From the NCBI RefSeq assembly GCF_903642205.1, contig NZ_CAHJWH010000016.1, positions 1 through 33,561 on the forward strand: a DNA stretch of 33,561 nt. Direction: 5' to 3'. Below the pieces are notes generated by a model. The model did no database searches and was not told the origin of the DNA. It saw nothing but the letters and a program-made list of their open reading frames with translations. This document shows, one piece after another, positions 1 to 7,642 of this stretch. Position 1 is the first letter of the stretch; every line of letters starts with the position of its first letter. A program made the translations under genes and the position numbers. Source of the stretch: Caulobacter sp. S45. Lineage in GTDB: Bacteria > Pseudomonadota > Alphaproteobacteria > Caulobacterales > Caulobacteraceae.

Positions 1-1
1 G

Positions 2-709
2 GGCGGCGTGGCGGAGCGGGCCGAGCCTGCCTGGGGGCTGCCCGGCGTGGCCGAGGTCTCCGCCCGGGTGGAGGACGCCGATCCCGCGGCGCGCGAGAGC
101 TACGGCGCGACCGTGGTGGACCCGCTGGACTTCCCCCTCGGCGCCGCGCGGGCCCAGGTGCACGGAACCTACATCATCGCCCAGACCCGCGACGGCATAG
201 TGGTGGTGGACCAGCACGCCGCCCACGAGCGGCTGGTCTACGAGCGCATGAAGGCGGAGATGGCGGACGGCTCGGTCGCCCGGCAATCCTTGCTTCTGCC
301 CGAGGTGGTGGAGCTCGAGCCGTCCGAGGCCGAGCGGGTCGCAGGCCGAGCCGAGGAGCTGGCCGAGCTCGGTCTGGTGCTGGAGGCCTTCGGCCCCGGC
401 GCGGTGCTCGTGCGCGAGACCCCGGCCCTGCTCGGCGAGACCGACGTGGCGGGTCTCGTGCGCGACATCGCCGACGACCTGGCGGAGAGCGGCGCGGCGC
501 TGTCCCTCAAGGAGCGGCTGGGCGCGGTCTGCGGGACCATGGCCTGCCACGGCAGCGTGCGCGCCGGCCGGCGGCTGGGCGCGGCCGAGATGAACGCGCT
601 CCTCCGCCAGATGGAGGCCACCCCCCACTCCGGCCAGTGCAACCACGGGCGGCCGACCTATGTGGAGCTGAAGCTGGCGGACCTGGAGAAGCTGTTTGGG
701 CGCCGGTGA
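2..709 (+). CDS. mutL: DNA mismatch repair protein MutL, C-terminal part (5' truncated by window edge)
   Basis: The reading frame is already open at the window edge, so only about the last 235 residues of MutL are present; the N-terminal GHKL ATPase domain lies outside. What is visible is the C-terminal dimerisation/endonuclease domain. The sequence [12 protein letters not shown] matches the DQHA(X)2E(X)4E metal-binding endonuclease motif known from MutL proteins of bacteria that lack MutH. It is followed by the ACHGSVRAG motif and by [11 protein letters not shown] near the C-terminus, which contribute to the same metal site in the family. MutL couples MutS mismatch recognition to strand incision and excision. 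The frame ends in TGA at 707-709. The identification is firm; the true start cannot be seen. Confidence 0.95.
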   Translation, partial: GGVAERAEPAWGLPGVAEVSARVEDADPAARESYGATVVDPLDFPLGAARAQVHGTYIIAQTRDGIVVVDQHAAHERLVYERMKAEMADGSVARQSLLLPEVVELEPSEAERVAGRAEELAELGLVLEAFGPGAVLVRETPALLGETDVAGLVRDIADDLAESGAALSLKERLGAVCGTMACHGSVRAGRRLGAAEMNALLRQMEATPHSGQCNHGRPTYVELKLADLEKLFGRR

Positions 710-732
710 AGCGGCCTTCCGTCTGTCGAAGT

Positions 733-749
733 AGGAGGGAGTCCCTCCT
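733..749 (+). terminator. Possible hairpin after mutL
   Basis: AGGAGGGA and TCCCTCCT are exact inverted repeats separated by one base (about 7 bp of usable stem), starting 24 bases after the mutL stop. No clear T-run follows (CTCATCGCC), so this is only a weak terminator candidate. Confidence 0.3.
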
Positions 750-848
750 CTCATCGCCTCGCTGGCGCCTTGCAAGGCCCGGCGGACGAAGCGTCTGCGA
801 GGGTCGAAGGCTCAGGGTAGGGTACTTTATGTTAACGTGCGAAGTACA

Positions 849-1004
849 ATGTCACATTCAGGCGTTGTTCGCTTCGAGTGCCAGTTCATGCCCGCAGCCC
901 CCGTTTTGCTGAACGAAGCCGTTAGGCTCTCGGCTCTACGAGACGCCTCCATCCTGACCACGGCCGAGCGCGGCGGCCGCTTCGCGCTCAAGGCCGCGGT
1001 ATGA
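849..1004 (+). CDS. Possible 51-aa protein translationally coupled to the next gene
   Basis: An ATG at 849 opens a 51-codon frame that stops at TGA 1002-1004 and overlaps the ATG (1001) of the downstream gene in an ATGA junction, a common sign of translational coupling. An internal ATG at 888 would give 38 residues. The stretch LLNEAVRLSALRDASIL resembles the short helical lead-in found before GAF domains in bacterial sensor proteins (family-style NEAxRLxALRxxxIL), but the frame ends before any GAF domain. It could therefore be a genuine small protein, a leader peptide, or the remnant of a sensor gene. No strong ribosome binding site is seen before 849. The GAF-leader resemblance is from memory of the family, not from a search. 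Confidence 0.4.
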   Translation: MSHSGVVRFECQFMPAAPVLLNEAVRLSALRDASILTTAERGGRFALKAAV

Positions 1005-2197
1005 GCGCGCTGGCCCAGGTTCAGACACTGTTCGAGCACGATCGATCGGCCCAGCTGGCGGCGATCGCCAGATCCGGCGCCTGCGAAGCCGGTCGCGTCA
1101 TCATGCTCGACTTCTCGCTGGTCCGGGAGAAGGTCGGGGCGCGCTGGAGCGCCCGGTGCGAGGCGATCTGGGACCACACCGAGCGGACGATAAGACGCCA
1201 CCTCCTGTCCACGGGCATCTTCTGCCGCGTGAACCAGACCAATTACGTGATCAGTTTCGCCGACATGGACGGCTTCGGAGCTCAGGGGCTGGGCTTCCGC
1301 ATCATGGAAGATGTGATCACCCACTTCCTGGGAAGCTGCTCGCCCAAGGACATGCTTGTCAAAACCGTGTCGGAATTGAGCGAGAGCGAAATCATCGCCT
1401 CGCCCGTAGCCTTTCGCGACGAACACCTCACTCACGGGCCGGACCCTACCGGCTCGGCGCGGCCGGTTCGCCGTCCAACCTCTCTGCCGCCCCTCGTCCA
1501 TGTCATCGAAGACCAGCTCCAACAATCGTTCGCCTTCGAGCACGTCTTCAACCTCAAGTTGGACAAGCCGGTCGCCTTGCGGGTCTCCTCCTCGCTGATG
1601 GAGCCGATCACGCGCAGGCCATTGAAGCCGGCTGAACAGGCGGCGCTTACAACGCGTCTCCTTCTCAAGGCTGATCTCAACACGTTCGAGATGCTGGACC
1701 ATCTAATAGCGGAAATGCCGCCTAAGCTGATCATCGCACCGCTTTCGATGCAGACCTTGACGGCCACGAAATCAAGGTCGGCGCTTTTGACCTTCCTCAA
1801 CAAACTGGACAGTCAAGCCAAGAGCCGCTTGATTGTGGAAATATATGGACTTGAAGACGGTACGCCCGCGTCTCGCCTGACGGAAACAACGACCCTGCTG
1901 AAGCCGTTCTGTCGCACGGTCATGGCGCGGATCACCTCCAGCCGTTCGTCCATCTCGAACGTCCGCACAGCACGCCTGCCTGCGGTCAGCACCTGCGCGC
2001 TCGACGCGGGCGCCAGCCCCGCGAAGCTCGCGGCGAACCTGCTCGCCGTCGGGGAGGCCGCACGTGGGATTGCGCCCATGCTGATGGTGAGCGATCTGCC
2101 CGACGTCATGTTTCTGTCGGTGTGCACGGTGGCCGGGTTCAGCCACGCGGCCGTAACGTCGCGCTCATTGAGGTCTGAGGGCCTTGAATTCGGATAG
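1001..2197 (+). CDS. Degenerate GGDEF/EAL-like signalling protein (hypothetical)
   Basis: This 398-aa protein has no signal peptide and no obvious membrane segment. Residues about 28-112 have the rhythm of a GGDEF domain: a hydrophobic strand ending in LD (RVIMLDFS), a helical stretch, then CRVNQTNYVISFADMD where an active cyclase would have R-x-GGDEF-hydrophobic. The GGDEF signature itself is absent, so no diguanylate cyclase activity is expected. Residues about 215-390 alternate strand and helix (LLLKADLNTF, PKLIIAPLSMQTL, SRLIVEIYGLEDGTP, APMLMVSDLPDV) in a way that recalls an EAL-type barrel, but no EAL motif is present. The likely role is regulatory or scaffolding rather than enzymatic. 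Domain assignment is inference and needs structure prediction. The start is supported by the ATGA overlap with the small ORF upstream. A single-domain unknown family is the alternative. Confidence 0.75.
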   Translation: MSALAQVQTLFEHDRSAQLAAIARSGACEAGRVIMLDFSLVREKVGARWSARCEAIWDHTERTIRRHLLSTGIFCRVNQTNYVISFADMDGFGAQGLGFRIMEDVITHFLGSCSPKDMLVKTVSELSESEIIASPVAFRDEHLTHGPDPTGSARPVRRPTSLPPLVHVIEDQLQQSFAFEHVFNLKLDKPVALRVSSSLMEPITRRPLKPAEQAALTTRLLLKADLNTFEMLDHLIAEMPPKLIIAPLSMQTLTATKSRSALLTFLNKLDSQAKSRLIVEIYGLEDGTPASRLTETTTLLKPFCRTVMARITSSRSSISNVRTARLPAVSTCALDAGASPAKLAANLLAVGEAARGIAPMLMVSDLPDVMFLSVCTVAGFSHAAVTSRSLRSEGLEFG

Positions 2198-2644
2198 GTA
2201 TGCCGCCGTTCGGCTTGCGCACGCCGCAAGACGCGCGCCCGCATCCATCAGAGCGGCGACCCGTCATCTCCCGCTTTGCTCCGCCTTGGGCTACCTCTGC
2301 CTGCAAGGCGGCTCCGACACGAACAGCAAGCGGGACGACACGACTGCGCAACCCCGGGGCCCGAGGCGCGCCCTAGTGATTTCCCCGGTCAAACGGCGCA
2401 GCATGAGAGCCCGATCCCTCAGTAGGTCGTCAATGGGCATCGTAACGGCCCAGACCCGTCCAGGTCCTGACAGCGGCGGAGGAAAACCCCCGCGCAGGAC
2501 CCGTGCCCTATGGGGGCGCGTAGGCGTACACGGTCTTTCTCATGCGCGTTCGCCCCACGCGGGGGCGGCTCCAGACCGACGAAGCCGCGCTGAGGCCAGC
2601 GCGGCAGGACGCGTTTCCCGCAAGCACTGCGTTGCAACGCGGCC
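2198..2644. other. Non-coding intergenic stretch with several hairpins
   Basis: No convincing gene is seen here: the open frames have Arg/Ser-rich translations and overlap lysA antisense. Between about 2436 and 2605 there is a run of inverted repeats: TGGGC/GCCCA around 2435-2452; GGTCCTG (2463-2469)/CAGGACC (2495-2501) enclosing an imperfect inner stem; CGTGCCC (2502-2508)/GGGCGCG (2514-2520); CGCCCC (2551-2556)/GGGGCG (2562-2567); and GCCGCGCTG/CAGCGCGGC (2584-2605). Some may form a structured RNA; the last is a candidate lysA terminator. Confidence 0.45.
2584..2605 (-). terminator. Candidate terminator downstream of lysA
   Basis: A perfect 9-bp stem (GCCGCGCTG/CAGCGCGGC) with a 4-base loop lies 39 bases beyond the lysA stop on the minus strand. 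The trailing sequence CTTCGTCGG is only weakly T-rich, so termination is plausible but not certain. Confidence 0.45.
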
Positions 2645-3925
2645 TCACCCCAGCCACGGCGCCCTCCGTTCCCGCCCCAGCATCTCTTCGTAGCTCGGGC
2701 GAGGCCGCGTGACGGCGTAGTCTGCGCCCTTCACCAGCACCTCGGGGACGAGCGGTCGGCTGTTGTATTCGCTGGACATGGAGGCGCCGTAGGCGCCGGC
2801 GGTCATCAGGGCCACCAGATCGCCCGCCGCGAGGTCCGGCAGGCGGCGGTCGCGGGCGAAGGTGTCGCCGGTCTCGCAGACCGGACCGACCACGTCGTAC
2901 GGGCGCTCGACGGCGCCCGGCTCTGGGGTGCGCACGGGCCGGATGGCGTGGTGGGCGTCGTACAGGGCTGGGCGCAGCAGGTCGTTCATGGCGGCGTCCA
3001 GCACCAGGAAGCGGCGCCCGCTTGGACGGGTGTGCACCTGGATCACCCGGCTCAGCAGCACCCCGGCGTTGGCGACGATCAGCCGGCCCGGCTCGAAGGC
3101 CAGCTCCACCTCCAGGTCGCCCACCGTGTCGAGCACGGCGCGGGCGTAGTCGGCGGGCGTCGGGGGCGGCGGGGCGTCGCCGTAGGGGACGCCCAGGCCG
3201 CCGCCGAGGTCCAGCCGCCGCACGGGCAGGCCGCCGGCCCTCAGCCGCTCCACCAGGGTGCGCATGGCGGCGAAGGCGGCGCGGAGCGGGGCGAACTCGG
3301 TGATCTGGCTGCCGATGTGGCAGGCCAGGCCCGCCACGTCGAACTGGGGCAGGGCGCAGGCCCGGGCGTACAGGCGTTCCACCTCGCTGGCGCTGACGCC
3401 GAACTTGTTCTCGTCAGACCCGGTGGTGATCTTGGCGTGACCGCCCGCGCCCACGTCCGGATTGACCCGCAGTGCGACGGTGGCGCGCACCCCCTTGTCG
3501 GCGGCGATGGCGGCCAGGCGGTGCAGCTCGAGCTCGGACTCCAGGTTGATCTCGCTGACCCCGGCGTCGAGTGCGAAGGCCAGCTCCGCGTCGGTCTTGC
3601 CGACGCCGGAGAAGACGATGCGCGAGGCGGGCACGCCCGCGGCGAGCGCGCGCCGGATCTCGCCCTCCGACACCGTGTCGGCCCCGGCGCCCAGCCTCGC
3701 CAGGGTGGCCAGCACCGCCAGGCTGCTGTTGGCCTTCACGGCATAGGCGACAGACACGTCACGGGGAGCGAAGGCCCGGACGAAGACGGCGTAATGATGG
3801 GCCAGGGTGGCGGAGGCGTAGACGTAGACAGGGGTGCCCACGGCGTCGGCGATGCGGGAGAGCGGGACCTCCTCGCACCACAGCTCAAGCCCGGGCGGAC
3901 CAGGGCGATCGTGGAAATGGTGCAT
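2645..3925 (-). CDS. lysA: Diaminopimelate decarboxylase
   Basis: This 426-aa PLP enzyme (fold type III) decarboxylates meso-diaminopimelate to L-lysine, the last step of lysine synthesis. The PLP lysine is K64 in YAVKANSS. Further family motifs are HIGSQ (H203), GGGLGVPY (241-248), FEPGR (about 277-281), the substrate-binding CETGD (C350) and GAYG (Y379). The ATG at 3925 is preceded by AGGA about 8 bases upstream. It lies downstream of argH and the LptM-like lipoprotein on the same strand, an order familiar in alphaproteobacteria. About 200 bases, including an interspersed repeat, separate it from the lipoprotein gene, so it may have its own promoter. Confidence 0.96.
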   Translation of the reverse strand: MHHFHDRPGPPGLELWCEEVPLSRIADAVGTPVYVYASATLAHHYAVFVRAFAPRDVSVAYAVKANSSLAVLATLARLGAGADTVSEGEIRRALAAGVPASRIVFSGVGKTDAELAFALDAGVSEINLESELELHRLAAIAADKGVRATVALRVNPDVGAGGHAKITTGSDENKFGVSASEVERLYARACALPQFDVAGLACHIGSQITEFAPLRAAFAAMRTLVERLRAGGLPVRRLDLGGGLGVPYGDAPPPPTPADYARAVLDTVGDLEVELAFEPGRLIVANAGVLLSRVIQVHTRPSGRRFLVLDAAMNDLLRPALYDAHHAIRPVRTPEPGAVERPYDVVGPVCETGDTFARDRRLPDLAAGDLVALMTAGAYGASMSSEYNSRPLVPEVLVKGADYAVTRPRPSYEEMLGRERRAPWLG

Positions 3926-4026
3926 GGGGGCGTCCTGGAGCAGATGTGGCGGCAGTCGCCTGCCTCGGCTTTGGCCTCATCCGCCTTGTGGAGAAGCAGG
4001 TCCCTCCAAGGTCATGCGACGCCTCG

Positions 4027-4050
4027 CCCTTCGACAAGCTCAGGATGAGG
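4027..4050. repeat. Short interspersed repeat of the TTCGACAAGCTCAGG type
   Basis: The sequence contains TTCGACAAGCTCAGGATGAG, a short motif I recognise as recurring in intergenic regions of caulobacterial and sphingomonad genomes. Only this copy is seen in the window. It lies between lysA and the LptM-like gene. Its function is unknown; family recognition is from memory. Confidence 0.5.
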
Positions 4051-4127
4051 CGACTGTCGACGTGGCTACCGACTTGGAAGGCTCCCCCGGCGTTTCCGCT
4101 CGCTTGAAAGCAGGAGGGCGGTCCGCC

Positions 4128-4502
4128 TCAGTTCGGCGGCGTGGTGCTGACGTTGGGGCCGAGCGGGTTGGGCTCGCCCGGCACCGGCGAGTCGCGCGGC
4201 GTGGTCATCTTGGAGGCGGGGTCCTGGATGTCGCGGGTGGTCAGCGGCTGGTCGTCGTCCACGGTGTTGGCCTCCCGCTCGGCGGAGCCTGTGGTGTTGC
4301 GGCTCTCGGCGCTCTGGTCGGAGGCCGCCCGGGCGCGGGCGGCGCGTTGGGCGTAGTAGTCGCGCTTGGCGTTCTGGCCGAACAGGGGCGCAGGCTGCTG
4401 CAGCGGGCCGACCTCGCCGCAGGCGGTCAAGCCGAGCGTCAGAACGCCGGCGCCCAGCAGGGCGGCAGGCACCATCCAACGGCGAAGGTCCGATCCAGTC
4501 AT
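4128..4502 (-). CDS. LptM-like small lipoprotein
   Basis: This 124-aa protein begins with a lipoprotein signal: basic residues (LRRW), a hydrophobic stretch and the lipobox LTAC with C28 as the lipidated cysteine. Directly after it, [10 protein letters not shown] matches the CGxxGPL signature of the LptM (YifL) family, whose Escherichia coli member helps the LptD-LptE lipopolysaccharide translocon to mature. The remaining ~90 residues are hydrophilic, rich in Asp, Ser, Thr and Pro, and probably disordered; E. coli LptM is much shorter. Its ATG overlaps the argH TGA (ATGA), so translation is probably coupled to argH. The LptM role is inferred from the signature only. Confidence 0.85.
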   Translation of the reverse strand: MTGSDLRRWMVPAALLGAGVLTLGLTACGEVGPLQQPAPLFGQNAKRDYYAQRAARARAASDQSAESRNTTGSAEREANTVDDDQPLTTRDIQDPASKMTTPRDSPVPGEPNPLGPNVSTTPPN

Positions 4503-5902
4503 GACAGCAAACCCTTCCAGCGCGCCACCTGGCGTCGAACCTCGTCGGGGGCCGTGCCCCCGTAGCTGGTCCGGCTCGCCACCGACGCTGAGGGGGAGAG
4601 CACGGCGTAAACGCCGTGATCGATCCTGGGTTCTAACGATTGCAACTCTTGCAGAGACAAATCCGCAAGGCCGACGCCCATCGCCTCCGCCCGCTTCACC
4701 GCAGCGCCCGTGATGTGGTGGGCTTGGCGGAACGGCAGGTCCAGCGCACGCACCAGCCAGTCCGCGAGATCGGTGGCGGTGGAGAAGCCAGAACCAGCCG
4801 ACTGCGCCATCCGCTCGATGTCCGGCTCGATGTCGGCCACCATGCCGGCCATCGCGGCAAGCGACAGGTCGAGCGCGTCGTGGGCGTCGAACACCGGCGG
4901 CTTGTCCTCCTGCATGTCCTTGGCATAGGCGAGCGGCAGGCCTTTCATCACCAGGGTCAGGCTGGTCAGGGCGCCGAAGATGCGGCCGATCTTGGCGCGC
5001 ACCAGCTCGGCGGCGTCCGGATTGCGCTTCTGCGGCATGATCGAGGAGCCGGTGGTGAAGGCGTCCGACAGGTGTGCGAAGCCGAACTGCGGCGTCACCC
5101 AGATCACGATCTCTTCGGCCAGGCGGGACAGGTGGACCGCGCAGATCGAGGCGGCGGAGAGGTACTCCAGGGCGAAGTCGCGATCCGAGACGCTGTCCAG
5201 GGAGCTGGCGGTGGGTCGGTCGAAGCCCAGCGCCCCGGCGGTGAAGTCGCGGTCGATGGGGAAGGGCGAGCCGGCCAGCGCGGCGGCGCCCAGTGGGCAC
5301 TCGTTCATCCGCGCGCGGGCGTCTTGGAAGCGGGAGGAGTCGCGGCCGAACATCTCCACATAGGCCATCAGGTGGTGGCCCAAGGTCACGGGTTGTGCGG
5401 GCTGAAGGTGAGTGAAGCCGGGCATCAGCGTGGCGGCATGCACCTCGGCCTTGTCCAGCAGGGCGTGCTGCAGCGCGGTAAGCTGGGCGACCGCGTGGTC
5501 GCAGGCGTCGCGGACCCACATGCGGAAGTCCACCGCCACCTGATCGTTGCGCGAGCGGGCGGTGTGCAAACGACCGGCCGCCGGGCCGATCAGCTCCGCC
5601 AGCCGCGCCTCGATGTTCATGTGGATGTCTTCGTACTGATCGCGGAAAGGGAAGCTCCCGTCCGTGATCTCCTGCTCGATCTTCGCCAGTCCGTCCTGGA
5701 TCGCGGTCGTGTCGGCGCTTGTAATCACGCCCTGCCTGGACAACATCGCAGCGTGCGCGCGGGAGCCCCGAAGGTCCTGCGCCCACAGGCGGCGGTCCAC
5801 GCCGATCGAGACGTTGATCGCCTGCATCAGCTCGGCCGGTCGTCGCTCGAACCGGCCGCCCCAGATGTCTTGCCCCTTCGGGACCACGGGATCATCGGAC
5901 AT
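4499..5902 (-). CDS. argH: Argininosuccinate lyase
   Basis: This 467-aa protein splits argininosuccinate to arginine and fumarate, the final step of arginine synthesis. It has the family opening WGGRF near residue 15, the HTARSRNDQ motif in the first third and the fumarase/aspartase superfamily signature [12 protein letters not shown] around residues 281-292, which carries the mobile catalytic serine loop. Length and domain order are normal. The ATG at 5900-5902 shares bases with the proposed ATG of the divergent thioredoxin gene. A GAGG about 13 bases upstream is a rather distant ribosome binding site. The stop overlaps the start of the lipoprotein gene. Confidence 0.96.
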   Translation of the reverse strand: MSDDPVVPKGQDIWGGRFERRPAELMQAINVSIGVDRRLWAQDLRGSRAHAAMLSRQGVITSADTTAIQDGLAKIEQEITDGSFPFRDQYEDIHMNIEARLAELIGPAAGRLHTARSRNDQVAVDFRMWVRDACDHAVAQLTALQHALLDKAEVHAATLMPGFTHLQPAQPVTLGHHLMAYVEMFGRDSSRFQDARARMNECPLGAAALAGSPFPIDRDFTAGALGFDRPTASSLDSVSDRDFALEYLSAASICAVHLSRLAEEIVIWVTPQFGFAHLSDAFTTGSSIMPQKRNPDAAELVRAKIGRIFGALTSLTLVMKGLPLAYAKDMQEDKPPVFDAHDALDLSLAAMAGMVADIEPDIERMAQSAGSGFSTATDLADWLVRALDLPFRQAHHITGAAVKRAEAMGVGLADLSLQELQSLEPRIDHGVYAVLSPSASVASRTSYGGTAPDEVRRQVARWKGLLS

Positions 5903-6542
5903 GGCGGATGTGCAACCTCAAGGGGCCGGGCAGGCTGGCGGTCGCCGCCCAGCGATGGGGCGCGGCCTGACGGCGGCGTTGGCTCTGGTGATCCTGGTGG
6001 GCGTGGCCGGCGTCCTATACGTCATCGTCGCGGCGGCGATCAAACCGGGCGGGGTGGGGGGGCTGTCGGGGCTGAACCGCGGCGCAATGGCCAAGCTGCA
6101 GGTCCTGCCCGACCCCGTCCCGGCCGCCCCGGTGGCCTTCGTGGGCGAGGACGCCAAGCCGGTGCGCCTCATCGACTTCAAAGGCCGCGCGGTGGTGCTG
6201 AACCTCTGGGCCACCTGGTGCGCGCCGTGCGTGAAGGAGATGCCGACGCTGGCCGCCCTGCAGAGCGCCGAGGCCGGCCACGGGGTCAAGGTGCTGGCGG
6301 TGAGCATGGACACCTCGGGCCAGACCGACAAGGCCAAGGCCTTCATCGCCACGCACCCGCCGCTCGGCTTCTACCAGGACGCCAAATACGCCTTCATGAC
6401 GAGCATGAAGCCGCCCCTGATCGGCTTTCCCACCACCGTGCTGATCGACCGGTCGGGCATGGAGCGAGCGATTTATTCCGGAGACACCGACTGGTCCTCA
6501 CCCGAGGCGAAGGCGGTCGTGGAGCGGCTCGCGGCGCTTTAG
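5901..6542 (+). CDS. TlpA-like membrane-anchored thiol:disulfide oxidoreductase
   Basis: This 213-aa protein has an N-terminal membrane anchor (about residues 22-47, [16 protein letters not shown]) followed by a periplasmic thioredoxin/AhpC-TSA fold. The active site is WCAPC (C107, C110) in [10 protein letters not shown], and the conserved cis-proline is in GFPTTVLID. The TlpA/ResA family reduces specific periplasmic disulfides, often during cytochrome c or oxidase maturation; no cytochrome gene is nearby, so the client is unknown. The ATG at 5901 overlaps the argH start on the other strand (CATG). ATG 5955 is an alternative that would place the anchor at the very N-terminus. A GGGA about 9 bases before 5901 supports the longer form. 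Confidence 0.88.
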   Translation: MADVQPQGAGQAGGRRPAMGRGLTAALALVILVGVAGVLYVIVAAAIKPGGVGGLSGLNRGAMAKLQVLPDPVPAAPVAFVGEDAKPVRLIDFKGRAVVLNLWATWCAPCVKEMPTLAALQSAEAGHGVKVLAVSMDTSGQTDKAKAFIATHPPLGFYQDAKYAFMTSMKPPLIGFPTTVLIDRSGMERAIYSGDTDWSSPEAKAVVERLAAL

Positions 6543-6572
6543 CAGCCCCTAATTTCCCGATCATGAACGAGA

Positions 6573-6598
6573 AAGCCGCCAGATGTCTCCGGCGGCTT
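6573..6598. terminator. Terminator hairpin between convergent genes
   Basis: AAGCCGCC (6573-6580) and GGCGGCTT (6591-6598) form an 8-bp stem with a 10-base loop between the stops of the plus-strand thioredoxin gene and the minus-strand dehydrogenase gene. The arms end in AA/TT, so the hairpin could act in both directions, although neither side has a long T-run. Confidence 0.55.
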
Positions 6599-6621
6599 CC
6601 ATCATTGTGGCGGACTCCAGG

Positions 6622-7410
6622 TCAGTTCGCCGAGCCGGGCTCCGCCATGCCGCGGTGCATCCCGGCGAGCTGGCTGTCGCTCATCACCCGGGTGGCGGCG
6701 GCCTGCAGCTTGTTCTTGACGCCCGCAACCGCGTCGCCTTCACCCTTCATCAGCGCCTCGAACCCGGTCTTGGCGACCATCTCGGCATCGTCCTTCTTGG
6801 ACGAGCCGACCTTGGTGTCGTCCAAGTCCGCGCGGTGGAAGAAGTCGGTCTCGGTGGCGCCGGGCAGGAGCGCTGTGACCGTGACGCCGCTGTCCTTCAG
6901 CTCCTCGCGCAGCGCGAAGGAGAAGGACTGCAGGAAGGCCTTGGAGCCGTTGTAGACCGCCTGGAAGGTGCCGGGGATCATCGAGGCGATGGACGAGGTG
7001 ATCAGGATGCGCCCCGTGCCCGCCGAGCGCATGTCCTGGCCCACCGCGTGGATCAGGGCCAGACTGCCGACGATGTTGGTGTCAACCACCTTGATGGCGT
7101 CATCCAGATCCTGGTCGAGGAAGGCGTGGCCGAGACCGATGCCGGCGTTGGCGGCCAGGGCGGCGACGGGCCGGCCGGCGCCCTTGATGGCCTGGTAGAG
7201 CTCGTCCACGCCCTTGCGGGTGGACAGGTCGGCCTGGAGCGACTGGACGACGGTCCCGCCGTCGGCGCGCACCGCCTGTTCGGCCTCGCCAAGGTCTCGG
7301 TCGGCGGCGAGGATGAGGTCGAAGCCGTTGCTGGCGAACTGTCTGGCCAGCTCAAGTCCGATGCCGCTGGAGGCGCCGGTGACGACGGCTAGGTCTCGGG
7401 TATCTGCCAT
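6622..7410 (-). CDS. Short-chain dehydrogenase/reductase
   Basis: This 262-aa protein is a classical SDR with a Rossmann fold. It shows the cofactor loop TGASSGIG (11-18), the NAG motif (88-90) and a catalytic set of S140, Y153 and K157 (YNGSK). These enzymes use NAD(P)H to oxidise or reduce alcohols and ketones; the substrate cannot be read from the sequence. The last ~60 residues form a charged extension beyond the core. The ATG at 7410 is preceded by GGAG at good spacing. It is convergent with the TlpA-like gene and separated from nrdA by an interspersed palindromic element, so it probably does not share a transcript with nrdA. Confidence 0.9.
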   Translation of the reverse strand: MADTRDLAVVTGASSGIGLELARQFASNGFDLILAADRDLGEAEQAVRADGGTVVQSLQADLSTRKGVDELYQAIKGAGRPVAALAANAGIGLGHAFLDQDLDDAIKVVDTNIVGSLALIHAVGQDMRSAGTGRILITSSIASMIPGTFQAVYNGSKAFLQSFSFALREELKDSGVTVTALLPGATETDFFHRADLDDTKVGSSKKDDAEMVAKTGFEALMKGEGDAVAGVKNKLQAAATRVMSDSQLAGMHRGMAEPGSAN

Positions 7411-7491
7411 GGGAAGTCTCCGCTGGTTGCGGAAGATCAACCGGGCGGACGGGCAGGGTGTTCCGGCTGGGAAGACGAGGCCGGGGCTTAC

Positions 7492-7640
7492 TTCTCTCCC
7501 CCTGCGGAGCGGGGGGGGGGGCCAGGCGAAGTCTGGTGAGGGGGGCGTCGCCGGCGCCAATGGATCAGCCGCTAGCGGTGACGCCCCCTCCGTCACGCCG
7601 CTTTGCGGCGCAACCTCCCCCGCTGCGCAGGGGAGGAGAA
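7492..7640. repeat. 149-bp palindromic interspersed element
   Basis: The element has imperfect terminal inverted repeats of about 24 bases: TTCTCTCCCCCTGCGGAGCG at the left and its near-complement ending GGGGAGGAGAA at the right. Nested inside is a second inverted pair, GAGGGGGGCGTC (7538-7549) and GACGCCCCCTC (7580-7590), and a CCAGGCGAAGTCTGG hairpin. It carries no gene and ends two bases before the nrdA stop codon. Related partial copies lie at 30836 and 33485. It resembles a non-autonomous MITE-like or REP-type element and could fold as a large hairpin in the nrdA 3' UTR. Confidence 0.75.
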
Positions 7641-7642
7641 CA

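Noticed and set aside
2184-2693. 169-aa open frame on the plus strand
   Set aside because: The translation is Arg/Ser-rich with no motif, no ribosome binding site, and it overlaps lysA antisense; it looks like a GC-rich shadow frame.
2948-4048. 366-aa plus-strand open frame opposite lysA
   Set aside because: It is composed of low-complexity Gly/Gln/His-rich sequence and lies antisense to a clear lysA.
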